Shown here piece by piece: positions 10,406-20,560 of a stretch of 44,214 nucleotides of DNA (its first letter is position 1; each line of letters starts with the position of its first letter). Below the pieces are notes generated by a model. The model had not been told where the DNA came from. It did no database searches and saw only the letters and a program-made list of their open reading frames with translations. The translations under genes were made by a program, and so were the position numbers. Source of the DNA: Polychytrium aggregatum (lineage: Eukaryota > Chytridiomycota > Chytridiomycetes > Polychytriales); NCBI RefSeq assembly GCF_025602895.1, contig NW_026516434.1, positions 1-44,214 on the forward strand, written 5' to 3'.

Positions 10406-13400
10406 CCCGCTGCTGCAGGTCGACACTGCCGGTGCCTTCCGTGGCCAGTCCGACCACTTCCCCATCTGGGCGACTCTGCGGGTACAGCCAAAGTACTACC
10501 CAAAGGTCGACCAATGGCAGTGGAAGATCGCCCAGCTCGAGGATCCTGCCGTCCGCGCCCAGTACCTCTTGGCGCTGCTGGACGAGCGCGAACGCGGTCT
10601 GCAGCGCATCCAGGCTGCACTCCGGCCAATCTCAAGGGGATCGGTCATTCCGATCTCGGAGAGTGCGGCCCAGGACTGCATCGACCGCGCCTGGTCCATC
10701 ATGATCGCCCTGATCACCACCGCTGCCGACTCCACCATCGGCAAGGCTTCCATCAAGACCGTCTGGAAGGACCCGGCCCTGATCCCCGAGATGCGGCAGC
10801 TTCGCGAGAGGCGCCGCGATCTCATCTACCAGCTCAAGTTGCCCGGGCTCTCCCTCCGCGTCGCCGAGGACAAGCGCGCCGAACTCCGCGCTGTCCGCAA
10901 ACAAGAAAAGAACCTCATCGTCCAGTCCCGCCGAGCAGCCGAGACCCTGGCCATGAACAAGCTGCACTCCCTCAACGCTTCCGAGGTCGCCAAGTCCCTG
11001 GCCGCCATGAAGAAGCGCAAGGAGCTCGACGACGCCTTCCACTTTGACAACTCGGACGAGGCCCTCGAGCGACTTGTGGTCCACTACGGCAAGGTCTCCT
11101 CGCACTCCCAGGACACCCCCGGTGCCGCCTTTGACCGGACCGTCGGCCCAAGACCCCTGGACACTGTTCCGCGCCTGCTCCCCGAGGACCGCTCCATTCC
11201 CCGATTGTCGTCGGACGAGGTGGCCGATGCCATCGTCAAGTCCCCCAAGCGCAAGTCTTCCGGCCCGGACAAGATCAAGGCCGAGATGCTGCACCCTGTC
11301 GCTCCCGTGGTCGCTCCCTGGCTCCGGGCCATCCTGCTGGCCGCCCTCAAGGCCTCCGTCGTCCCGACCGAGTGGAACACTGTCCTGATCCACCCGGTCT
11401 ACAAGAACAAGGGTTCGATCCTCGATCCGGCCATGTACCGGCCCATCGGGTTGACCCAGGTCCTCCGCAAGATCGCCGAGCGAGTCCTGCTGCCGTTCCT
11501 CACCCGCGAGATCGGCATCATGGACATTGCCCAGGGAGGCTTCCGCCCGGACCGAGGCACCCTCGACCAGGTGTACTCGCTCGACGCTCTTGTCCGCATG
11601 AACAAGATCCGCGACGACGAGTACAGCCTGGTCTTCCTCGACATCAAGGCCGCCTACGACACTGTCTGGCGGGAGCGCCTCTGGGACAAGATCGCCACCC
11701 GAGGTGCTGGTCCGGTCGCCGTCGGGGTCCTCAGGGCCATGTTCGACCGCACTCTTGTCCGCGTCGCCAGCAAGGGCCGCACGTCGCAGCCTGTGTGGCT
11801 GCAGAAGGGTCTCATCCAAGGCTCGGTCCTGAGTCCCCTTCTGTTCAGTGCCCACATTGACGACCTGCCTGGACTGCTCCGAGCCGAGGACGGACTTGTG
11901 CTTGCCTCGAGTCGCCACCACCGTCTCCGGGTCAACTCGCTCTGGTTTGCCGATGACGGTGTCCTCATCTGTCCGGCTGGCCGCACCCAGGCCATGCTGG
12001 ATATCTGCGAACGCCACAGCATCGACAACCGGTACCGCTTCTCGCCTCCCAAGTGCGAGGTGCTGTACTCGGCCTGCAACGTCGACCAGCTCCATCCCGC
12101 CAAGCTGTACGGCACCGAGCTGCCCAAGGTCCTCCAGTTCCGCTACCTCGGTGTCATGGTCGACATTGACGGATTCCGCCCGGACCTCCAGTTCGACAAG
12201 CTCCTCCGCAAGGTCCACATGGTCACCGACACCGTGGTTGGACTCGGCATCACCCTCGGCAAGGTCTCGGCCAAGACCATCACCCAGGTCTACAAGACCT
12301 TTGTGCGGCCGACCCTCGAATACGGGATGGCCATGGACATCCCCGACCCAGCTCTGCGCGACCGCCTCGACGACGCCCAGATGACGGCCCTCCGCACCAT
12401 GTTCCGCGTCGGCCCCGGCACTCCCGTCGGTGCCATGCACCTCAACTGCGGCCTTCCCAAGATGTCGGTCCGTGTCAAGATGCTGGCCCTGCAGAACTGG
12501 GCCCGCTGGGACGACCAAGTCTCTGACGGCGACAAGATGCTGTCGATGATCCTGCGCAACAAGATCATTGCGCCCTACCACCCCGACCAGTTCCTCGGCC
12601 AAGGAGTCCGAGCCGATCCGCACTGGGCCATGGTGGTCCGCCGACAAGAGGCCGACCACTCCCTCACGGCCACGGAGATCTACCGAGGCAAGACCCGACA
12701 CCAGCCGCCGCCGCCCGGACCGCCCCGACCCCAGCCCGTCCCGATCAAGACCCTCATCTTCGAGGACCACATGAAGAACGGCTTCGACCGCTCCAAGCAG
12801 CTCACCGCCGCCTGCACCCCGTCGACCAAGATGTCGGGACTCTGGGAGGCTCGCGGGTACCAAGGATCCATGATCATGCTCATGTTCATGGTCCGATGGC
12901 GACTCGGTGCTCTCCCAGGCCACTTCAGATTTGGCTACCGCAAGTGCAAGAACCTGGCTCGACACGGATCCGGGATCGACTTGACCAGGACCCACGCACA
13001 GCAGTGTGTGGATCCGCATCAAGTCCTGGTCCGCAAGGTCGCAGCCCTCAAGACGGCCCACCCGACTTGGGTGGAAAGTGGTATAGCCGGAGTGGGACCA
13101 GTGGACAAGCTGCTGGACCTGCTCAGTTTCGATCGCACTCCCCCTCGCAGTCGCACCCCTCCCGCACTTGGATCACTTGCTGCTCATGTACCCGCTCCCC
13201 GCACTGCCTTCCGAGCATTCGCACTTGGTGCACACCCAGCACCACCACCCACTCCCACACCCAGTGTAGTCCCACCCTTGCAGTCTCTCCCTGCACCCTC
13301 ATCACAGCGTAGTATAGTGTCAGCACTTGTCATTCCTCCACCCCGACCCCCCCTCGATCCTGCTGTTCCCTTGTGGGAACTGCTCGAAAATGTGTTCACC

Positions 13401-13430
13401 CGCTTGGTCTCAGACCTTGTGGGCAGCTGA
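10406..13430 (+). pseudogene. LINE-1 ORF2-type protein (endonuclease end and RT), 5' truncated
   Basis: Encodes the end of an exonuclease-endonuclease-phosphatase fold (SDHFPIW, the catalytic Asp-His) and a non-LTR reverse transcriptase with YRPIGLTQVLRK, FLDIKAAYDTV, GLIQGSVLSPLLFSAHIDDLP and FADDGVL. No RNase H motif set is evident. After the RT lies a Cys/His segment (KCKNLARHG ... THAQQC) that could be a degenerate zinc finger, then about 90 residues very rich in Pro. The frame extends upstream into the A3 LTR to an ATG at 10308, giving about 33 foreign residues; this is a chance fusion and not the original start. GDFN and other endonuclease N-terminal motifs are lost. Confidence 0.88.
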
Positions 13431-13524
13431 GGCAGCACTAGGCTGCAACAGGAGTAAATAGGCTTGCCTGTGTACTCAACGTGCCGGGGTACCAACCTGT
13501 TGGACCTGATGGCTTGTCTTCTTG

Positions 13525-13559
13525 AATAAAGTTGACTATAGTAACAAAAAAAAAAAAAA
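13525..13559 (+). terminator. LINE-1 poly(A) signal and tail
   Basis: AATAAA at 13525-13530, then 14 A residues at 13546-13559. An encoded tail at the 3' end is the mark of target-primed reverse transcription of a polyadenylated RNA. The stretch 13431-13524 is the 3' UTR. Confidence 0.9.
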
Positions 13560-16500
13560 TCCATCCTCTACAACCCGGCCAGGATCGACCCGCACGACTT
13601 CACCAACATTGAAGTCAGCGACAAGGGCGACGCCATGTGGGTGACATACAAACACGTCATCCACATCGGCAACTTCTACCTGTCCCCGAGCCTCAAGCTG
13701 GACGACTACCGCGAGGCCCTCCAGTCGATCCACACCAAGGCCGCCCTTCCCGACGCCCAGGTCATTGTGGTGGGTGACTTCAATGCCCACCTCAGTGCCC
13801 TGAGCGGACTGCCCACGCCGCTCCGTGGCAGGGAGAAGATCCTCGAGGACACTGTCTCCCGCGCCGGTCTCCGCGGTGTGCCTCCAGCTGTGATCCCGAC
13901 CCACACCAGGCAGCGGGGTCCCAGCTGGACAACGATCGACTACATCTTTGTGTCGCATCGCCAGGCCAACAACGACCCGCTGCTGCAGGTCGACACTGCC
14001 GGTGCCTTCCGTGGCCAGTCCGACCACTTCCCCATCTGGGCGACTCTGCGGGTACAGCCAAAGTACTACCCAAAGGTCGACCAGTGGCAGTGGAAGATCG
14101 CCCAGCTCGAGGATCCCGCCGTCCGCGCCCAGTACCTCTTGGCGCTGCTGGACGAGCGCGAACGCGGTCTGCAGCGCATCCAGGCTGCACTGCGGCCAAT
14201 CTCAAGGGGATCAGTCATTCCGATCTCGGAGAGTGCGGCCCAGGACTGCATCGACCGCGCCTGGTCCATCATGATCGCCCTGATCACCACCGCTGCCGAC
14301 TCCACCATCGGCAAGGCTTCCATCAAGACCGTCTGGAAGGACCCGGCCCTGATCCCCGAGATGCGGCAGCTTCGCGAGAGGCGCCGCGATCTCATCTACC
14401 AGCTCAAGTTGCCCGGGCTCTCCCTCCGCGTCGCCGAGGACAAGCGCGCCGAACTCCGCGCTGTCCGCAAACAAGAAAAGAACCTCATCGTCCAGTCCCG
14501 CCGAGCAGCCGAGACCCTGGCCATGAACAAGCTGCACTCACTCAACGCTTCCGAGGTCGCCAAGTCCCTGGCCGCCATGAAGAAGCGCAAGGAGCTCGAC
14601 GACGCCTTCCACTTCGACAACTCGGACGAGGCCCTCGAGCGACTTGTGGTCCACTACGGCAAGGTCTCCTCGCACTCCCAGGACACCCCCGGTACCGCCT
14701 TTGACCGGACCGTCGGCCCAAGACCCCTGGACACTGTTCCGCGCCTGCTCCCCGAGGATCGATCCATTCCCCGCTTGTCGTCGGACGAGGTGGCCGATGC
14801 CATCGTCAAGTCCCCCAAGCGCAAGTCTTCCGGCCCGGACAAGATCAAGGCCGAGATGCTGCACCCTGTCGCTCCCGTGGTCGCTCCCTGGCTCCGGGCC
14901 ATCCTGCTGGCCGCCCTCAAGGCCTCCGTCGTCCCGACCGAGTGGAACACTGTCCTGATCCACCCGGTCTACAAGAACAAGGGTTCGATCCTCGATCCGG
15001 CCATGTACCGGCCCATCGGGTTGACCCAGGTCCTCCGCAAGATCGCCGAGCGAGTCCTGCTGCCGTTCCTCACCCGCGAGATCGGCATCATGGACATTGC
15101 CCAGGGAGGCTTCCGCCCGGACCGAGGCACCCTCGACCAGGTGTACTCGCTCGACGCTCTTGTCCGCATGAACAAGATCCGCGACGACGAGTACAGCCTG
15201 GTCTTCCTCGACATCAAGGCCGCCTACGACACTGTCTGGCGGGAGCGCCTCTGGGACAAGATCGCCGCCCGAGGTGCTGGTCCGGTCGCCGTCGGGGTCC
15301 TCAGGGCCATGTTCGACCGCACTCTTGTCCGCGTCGCCAGCAAGGGCCGCACGTCGCAGCCTGTGTGGCTGCAGAAGGGTCTCATCCAAGGCTCGGTCCT
15401 GAGTCCCCTTCTGTTCAGTGCCCACATTGACGACCTGCCTGGACTGCTCCGAGCCGAGGACGGACTTGTGCTTGCCTCGAGCCGCCACCACCGTCTCCGG
15501 GTCAACTCGCTCTGGTTCGCCGATGACGGTGTCCTCATCTGTCCGGCTGGCCGCACCCAGGCCATGCTCGATATCTGCGAACGTCACAGCATCGACAACC
15601 GCTACCGCTTCTCGCCGCCCAAGTGCGAGGTGCTGTACTCGGCCTGCAACGTCGACCAGCTCCATCCCGCCAAGCTGTACGGCACCGAGCTGCCCAAGGT
15701 CCTCCAGTTCCGCTACCTCGGTGTCATGGTCGACATTGACGGATTCCGCCCGGACCTCCAGCTCGACAAGCTCCTCCGCAAGGTCCACATGGTCACCGAC
15801 ACCGTGGTTGGACTTGGCATCACCCTCGGCAAGGTCTCGGCCAAGACCATCACCCAGGTCTACAAGACCTTTGTGCGGCCGACCCTCGAATACGGGATGG
15901 CCATGGACATCCCCGACCCGGCTCTGCGCGACCGCCTCGACGACGCCCAGATGACGGCCCTCCGCACCATGTTCCGCGTCGGTCCCGGCACTCCCGTCGG
16001 TGCCATGCACCTCAACTGCGGCCTCCCCAAGATGTCGGTCCGTGTCAAGATGCTGGCCCTCCAGAACTGGGCCCGCTGGGACGACCAAGTCTCTGACGGC
16101 GACAAGATGCTGTCGATGATCCTGCGCAACAAGATCATTGCGCCCTACCACCCCGACCAGTTCCTCGGCCAAGGAGTCCGAGCCGATCAGCACTGGGCCA
16201 TGGTGGTCCGCCGACAAGAGGCCGACCACTCCCTCACGGCCACGGAGATCTACCGAGGCAAGACCCGACACCAGCCGCCGCCGCCAGGACCGCCCCGACC
16301 CCAACCCGTCCCGATCAAGACCCTCATCTTCGAGGACCACATGAAGAACGGCTTCGACCGCTCCAAGCAACTCACCGCCGCCTGCACCCCGTCGACCAAG
16401 ATGTCGGGACTCTGGGAGGCTCGCGGGTACCAAGGATCCATGGTCATGCTCATGTTCATGGTCCGATGGCGACTCGGTGCTCTCCCAGGCCACTTCAGAT

Positions 16501-17000
16501 TTGGCTACCGCAAGTGCAAGAACCTGGCTCGACACGGATCCGGGATCGACTTGACCAGGACCCACGCGCAGCAGTGTGTGGATCCGCATCAAGTCCTGGT
16601 CCGCAAGGTCGCAGCCCTCAAGACGGCCCACCCGACTTGGGTGGAAAGTGGTATAGCCGGAGTGGGACCAGTGGACAAGCTGCTGGACCTGCTCAGTTTC
16701 GATCGCACTCCCCCTCGCAGTCGCACCCCTCCCGCACTTGGATCGCTTGCTGCTCATGTACCCGCTCCCCGCACTGCCTTCCGAGCATTCGCACTTGGTG
16801 CACACCCCGCACCACCACCCACTCCCACACCCAGTGTAGTCCCGCCCTTGCAGTCTCTCCCTGCACCCTCATCACAGCGTAGTATAGTGCCAGCACTTGT
16901 CACTCCACCACCCCGACCTCCCCTCGATCCTGCTGTTCCCTTGTGGGAACTGCTTGAAAATGTGTTCACCCGCTTGGTCTCAGACCTTGTGGGCAGCTGA
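13560..17000 (+). CDS. LINE-2 endonuclease-reverse transcriptase, 5' truncated
   Basis: Open from the first base of the element; the first ATG in frame is at 13635 but is probably internal. Numbering from it: endonuclease motifs GDFNAHL (D48-N50), WTTIDYIFVSHR and SDHFPIW (D130, H131); RT motifs FLDIKAAYDTV, QGSVLSPLLFSAHIDD and FADDGVL (Asp near 630-631). A Cys/His patch and a Pro-rich tail (PPPTPTPSVVPP, PPPRPPLDP) follow. Nicking and copying at the target would be its role. Because the N-terminal endonuclease residues and any ORF1 are missing, it is unlikely to be autonomous. It is nearly identical to LINE-1 over the shared part. Confidence 0.9.
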   Translation, partial: SILYNPARIDPHDFTNIEVSDKGDAMWVTYKHVIHIGNFYLSPSLKLDDYREALQSIHTKAALPDAQVIVVGDFNAHLSALSGLPTPLRGREKILEDTVSRAGLRGVPPAVIPTHTRQRGPSWTTIDYIFVSHRQANNDPLLQVDTAGAFRGQSDHFPIWATLRVQPKYYPKVDQWQWKIAQLEDPAVRAQYLLALLDERERGLQRIQAALRPISRGSVIPISESAAQDCIDRAWSIMIALITTAADSTIGKASIKTVWKDPALIPEMRQLRERRRDLIYQLKLPGLSLRVAEDKRAELRAVRKQEKNLIVQSRRAAETLAMNKLHSLNASEVAKSLAAMKKRKELDDAFHFDNSDEALERLVVHYGKVSSHSQDTPGTAFDRTVGPRPLDTVPRLLPEDRSIPRLSSDEVADAIVKSPKRKSSGPDKIKAEMLHPVAPVVAPWLRAILLAALKASVVPTEWNTVLIHPVYKNKGSILDPAMYRPIGLTQVLRKIAERVLLPFLTREIGIMDIAQGGFRPDRGTLDQVYSLDALVRMNKIRDDEYSLVFLDIKAAYDTVWRERLWDKIAARGAGPVAVGVLRAMFDRTLVRVASKGRTSQPVWLQKGLIQGSVLSPLLFSAHIDDLPGLLRAEDGLVLASSRHHRLRVNSLWFADDGVLICPAGRTQAMLDICERHSIDNRYRFSPPKCEVLYSACNVDQLHPAKLYGTELPKVLQFRYLGVMVDIDGFRPDLQLDKLLRKVHMVTDTVVGLGITLGKVSAKTITQVYKTFVRPTLEYGMAMDIPDPALRDRLDDAQMTALRTMFRVGPGTPVGAMHLNCGLPKMSVRVKMLALQNWARWDDQVSDGDKMLSMILRNKIIAPYHPDQFLGQGVRADQHWAMVVRRQEADHSLTATEIYRGKTRHQPPPPGPPRPQPVPIKTLIFEDHMKNGFDRSKQLTAACTPSTKMSGLWEARGYQGSMVMLMFMVRWRLGALPGHFRFGYRKCKNLARHGSGIDLTRTHAQQCVDPHQVLVRKVAALKTAHPTWVESGIAGVGPVDKLLDLLSFDRTPPRSRTPPALGSLAAHVPAPRTAFRAFALGAHPAPPPTPTPSVVPPLQSLPAPSSQRSIVPALVTPPPRPPLDPAVPLWELLENVFTRLVSDLVGS

Positions 17001-17094
17001 GGCAGCACTAGGCTGCAACAGGAGTAAATAGGCTTGCCTGTGTACTCAACGTGCCGGGGTACCAACCTGTTGGACCTGATGGCTTGTCTTCTTG

Positions 17095-17128
17095 AATAAA
17101 GTTGACTATAGTAACAAAAAAAAAAAAA
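17095..17128 (+). terminator. LINE-2 poly(A) signal and tail
   Basis: AATAAA at 17095-17100 and 13 A residues at 17116-17128. The 11 bases after it (17129-17139) match nothing else in the window and precede the A5 LTR. Confidence 0.9.
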
Positions 17129-17139
17129 TCGACTCGATA

Positions 17140-17448
17140 TGTAACGTCCACTACTGGGACGTTGGGGCAAGACGGGGAGGGAGGGGGTACAAGACAAGAC
17201 AGGACGGGGCAGAACAGGGCGGTGCTAGGCTACTCTAGCGGACGGGTGAGCTCGGGGAGCACTTACGTTTATTCACGATAAAACCGAACTCCAGACAAAC
17301 GGGGGGAACGGGGGCAACCCGCAGGTATACCCTGCGGTGGCCTGCCTGCGGTGCGTGAAAACGCAAAGCGCAGCACAGGTCACGACCCACTGCGCCGCGC
17401 AGTACGCGCAGTACGCGCAGCACAGCGTCGGAGATACCATCTCCTACA
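17140..17448 (-). repeat. LTR of element A (A5 3' LTR)
   Basis: Full 309-bp LTR, TGTAACG...CTCCTACA on the plus strand, nine bases from the A5 pol stop. Left flank CGATA (17135-17139) is not repeated at the other end of A5. Confidence 0.93.
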
Positions 17449-17457
17449 CTCCCACAC

Positions 17458-19755
17458 TTAAGAAGGCTTCCTGCGAGGAGCCCTGCGTGTGCTCTTTATT
17501 TGGGGCTCCTCGAGGTGTTTACCGTATTTACTCAGCTCCTCGGGTGCATGGGACAAGTCCTCCAGTGTTTGCCATGTGTTGCCCGAGTGTGGGTAACCAA
17601 CCCACTTGACATAAAACCGAAGTGACCCATCAGCCACTTTCTTGTGCCTCACGATCCTTTCGACTTCATATTCTTGAGTATAGTATTGTCCGAGGTCGTC
17701 TTCCAGTGGTGCGTCGTCCGGGACACCTTCGTCGGCGTCGGGGAACTGTGCTGGACTGCGGGTCGTGTGGCGACGCAGCTTGGACACATGGAAGACAGGA
17801 TGGAGCTTGCTTCCAGGTGGCAAGTCCAACAGGTAGTTGAGGGGACTGGGTCGGGCCGCTATCTTGAACGGTCCTCGGTACTTGGGCAACAACTTCTTTG
17901 ACTGGGCTTCGGGGACCTTGATGTTGTCGGCGTCCAGGTAGACAAGGTCTCCAACTTCAAAGGAGACATCCTGGTGTCGGCGGTCGTAGTACTTCGCCAT
18001 CACTTGTTGCGCATCCGTGAGCGCGTCGGCGATCATCTTGTGTCGGACTTGATGATCTTTGACAAAGGCACTTGGTTTGGGAGGCAATCCAGCCGTGGAC
18101 TCGGTCAGTGTCAAGGAGGTGGGAACATCAGGCTGGAATCCGTAGAGCGCCTCAAAGGGGCTCAAGCCAGTTGTGCTCGACTTGGCGGTGTTGTATGCAA
18201 ACTCTGCATGACTCAGCTGTATGTCCCAGTCGTCTTGGCTGGTCGAGGCGTATGTCCTCAGGTATTGCTCGAGGGTGCGGATCGTCCGCTCGGACTGTCC
18301 ATCCGTTTGTTGGTGGTGCGAGGTTGACATGTTCAGCTTGGTGCCGAGATGGTCGAACAGACTTGTCCAAAACAAGGAGGTGAATCGGGGGTCTCGATCA
18401 CTGACGATGGACTTTGGGAGGCCGTGGTGCTTGAACACATGCTTGAAGAACAGCAGTGCAAGGTCAGGCGCGGAGCATGTCGTCTGGCACGGCACAAAGT
18501 GTGCCATCTTGCTGAACCTGTCGACAAAGACAGCGATTGCATCGTGGTCCAACTTGGTCGTCGGTAGATGCGTGATGAGATCCATGGACACTGCTGGTCC
18601 AGGGGCGGTCGGGAACAGGCAGGGGTTGCAGCAATCCTTGCTCTCGGGTCGTGCGTGACTTGACCATCTTGCAGGTATGGCAGGACTCGATGTACTTCTC
18701 GACGGTGCGCTTCATTCCAGGCCAGTATGCGACTTTGGCCAGTCGGTCGTATGTCTTCTCGACTCCAAAGTGTCCAGCGAGGGGCGAGTCGTGGACCTCT
18801 TGGAGCAACTTGGTCTTCAACGACGGAATGTCCGGCACACAGACACGGCTGTCCTTCTTCAGGAGGAGCAGGCCATCACGCACTGTGTACTCGGATGATT
18901 CGTCGTCCTTGGGGAGCTTAGACACCTTTCGGAACAGTTCTCCGAACTGTTTGTCGTTGGCGATGTTGTCTCGGACAACATCCAGCATCGTGTTGTCGAC
19001 ACTGACAGTCGACTCGTACAGTGACGCCAATTGGTAGTCGGGGCGTCGGGACAGTGCGTCAGGCACCACATTGAGTTTGCCTTTCTGGTATACAACCTCG
19101 TAGTTGTACTCGGCGAGGAACTCCATCCATCGCGCTTGGCGTCGGCTCAGGTTCTTCTTGGTGTCGAGGTAACGCAGTGACTGGTGGTCCGTCACAATCT
19201 TGAAGGGCTTGGCGGTACCGTGGAGGTACACTCGGAACTTCTGCAGCGCGTAGATGATCGCAAGCTGCTCCTTCTCGTGCACGGGATAGTTGATCTCGTG
19301 TTGGGACAGTTTGCGCGACTCGAAGGCAACGGGCCTTCCCTCCTGCATCAAAACAGCTCCCACCGCAAAGGTCGGAGGCGTCGGTGTGCACGGAGACATC
19401 CGTGTTCGGGTCGAACACAGCGAGGACAGGAGCGTTCGTCAAGGCGTGCTTGAGGGTCTCGAACGCTTGGCGTTGTGGGTGGTCCCACACGAAGGGGCAC
19501 TCTTTGCGGAGTAGGTCTGTGAGTGGACCGGCAGTGCGCGCCAGATCGGGGATGAATCGGCGGTAGTAGTTGACGAGACCGAGAAACGACTGCACGTCAG
19601 AGACGCATGCGAGCGGCGGCCACTCGACCACAGACTTGACCTTGGCGGGGTCGACTTCGATTCCTCTTCCTGAGACAACGTGTCCCAGGAACGGGACTTG
19701 ATTCTTGAAGAACTCACACTTGGACAGTTTGGCATACAACTTGTGCTCGCGTAGC
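17458..19755 (-). pseudogene. pol: pol of A5, C-terminal part (late RT to chromodomain), frameshifted
   Basis: Covers the A pol from about residue 546 to the stop: end of RT, RNase H, integrase and chromodomain. Compared with A3 there is one extra C near 18591 (gacactgctgg against gacatgctgg), between the integrase zinc domain and core, and one extra G near 19370 (caaaggtcgg against caaagtcgg) at the RNase H start. These break the frame into three pieces. It ends at GTAGC (19751-19755), where B begins. The copy cannot make functional Pol. Confidence 0.88.
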
Positions 19756-20546
19756 TGTTAGAGTCCAAAGGGGACTCAACGGCAAAAGAAGAAGTGAGCT
19801 CGAAGTGAGCTCAGGGAAGGCAAGGGTAAAGTCCGAAGTGGACTCGGAGAGGGAGCGAGGGAAGCAAAGATCCGTTCAAGATAAGACTAGTCTCGAAATG
19901 AGACGTGAGGAACACTCAGAGAATAAAGTAGAAGGCACTTTATTTAGTCCTATTTTGAACGCTAAGGTTCGACTACACATCGCGGGGGTCAGGCTATTTA
20001 TAGACAAGTCCGGACTTGGCAGCGAAGGGCGGCCAAGGGAGGGAAAAGTGGGCGATCGAGCAGGGCGAAGGGGGCGATGCACGAACGAGGGCCGAGAAGG
20101 ACCACCGAGACAGGCAGAGAACCAAAGCGAGAGAGGCGCAAGCAAAAGCGAAGCACCTGGCAGGAGAAACGTGCAAAGGCGAAGCAATGTGACTCAACGT
20201 CCAAGAAGCGGATTGGTCAAGTATAAGGTTGGGGCAAATGCATGCGAGATGAACAAGAGATCGGGGCGGTCAGGCAGGTCATGAGTCACCGGTGGGGGGA
20301 CACATGACCGGCAGCCGAATTGCAACCAATCGCAGCAAGGCGCGTGCACAAACAAACCGGCGCGTGCGAAGAAGACAAAGGAAGCGGAGCAGCGCGGGAA
20401 AACGGAAGTGCGGAAGGAGCGGAAAAGACAGGCAAAAGGCGGAAAATCGGAGGGGAACTGCAAGGCTACACACAAACAAACAGAAAGGCAAAAGAATAGC
20501 CAAGTGTGCAGTCAAAGTGGAGAACAAGCAGGAGCTATCCCTAACA
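19756..20546 (-). repeat. LTR of element B (3' LTR)
   Basis: 791 bp with 6-bp terminal inverted repeat TGTTAG/CTAACA. In element sense it contains TATAAATAG (20002-19994), the predicted RNA start AGCGTTCAAAAT (19963-19952), AATAAA (19944-19939) and a U5 with four short hairpins between 19904 and 19761. Confidence 0.93.
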
Positions 20547-20560
20547 TCATCCCCTTCCTT
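20547..20560 (-). promoter_or_regulatory. Polypurine tract of B
   Basis: AAGGAAGGGGATGA on the minus strand, directly before the 3' LTR and overlapping the pol stop codon by two bases. It is the expected primer for plus-strand DNA synthesis. Confidence 0.75.

Larger units (their letters stand above)
10406..13559 (+). mobile_element. LINE-1: non-LTR retrotransposon, 5' end missing
   Basis: Plus-strand non-LTR element with the end of an APE-type endonuclease, a reverse transcriptase, a 3' UTR with AATAAA and a 14-A tail. The 5' part is replaced by the A3 LTR, which joins 20-30 codons before the SDHFPIW motif. It is very similar to LINE-2, with scattered substitutions (for example H/Q, F/L, I/V changes). 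It ends in poly(A) directly against LINE-2. Clade (Tad-like, Jockey-like, other) cannot be assigned by eye. Confidence 0.9.
13560..17128 (+). mobile_element. LINE-2: non-LTR retrotransposon, 5' truncated
   Basis: Begins in mid-endonuclease immediately after the LINE-1 poly(A) run and ends with AATAAA and a 13-A tail. It has about 420 bp more 5' sequence than LINE-1. No ORF1 is present. Direct target duplications are not evident: its left neighbour is the A14 run and its right neighbour is tcgactcgata (17129-17139). It is the more complete reference copy for this LINE family in the window. Confidence 0.9.

Noticed and set aside
10632..13061. 809-codon antisense frame opposite LINE-1 (and its 755-codon counterpart at 14538-16805)
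   Set aside because: It mirrors the GC-rich third positions of the sense RT gene, has low-complexity Asp/Val/Glu/Leu composition and no motif; the sense strand carries all RT motifs.
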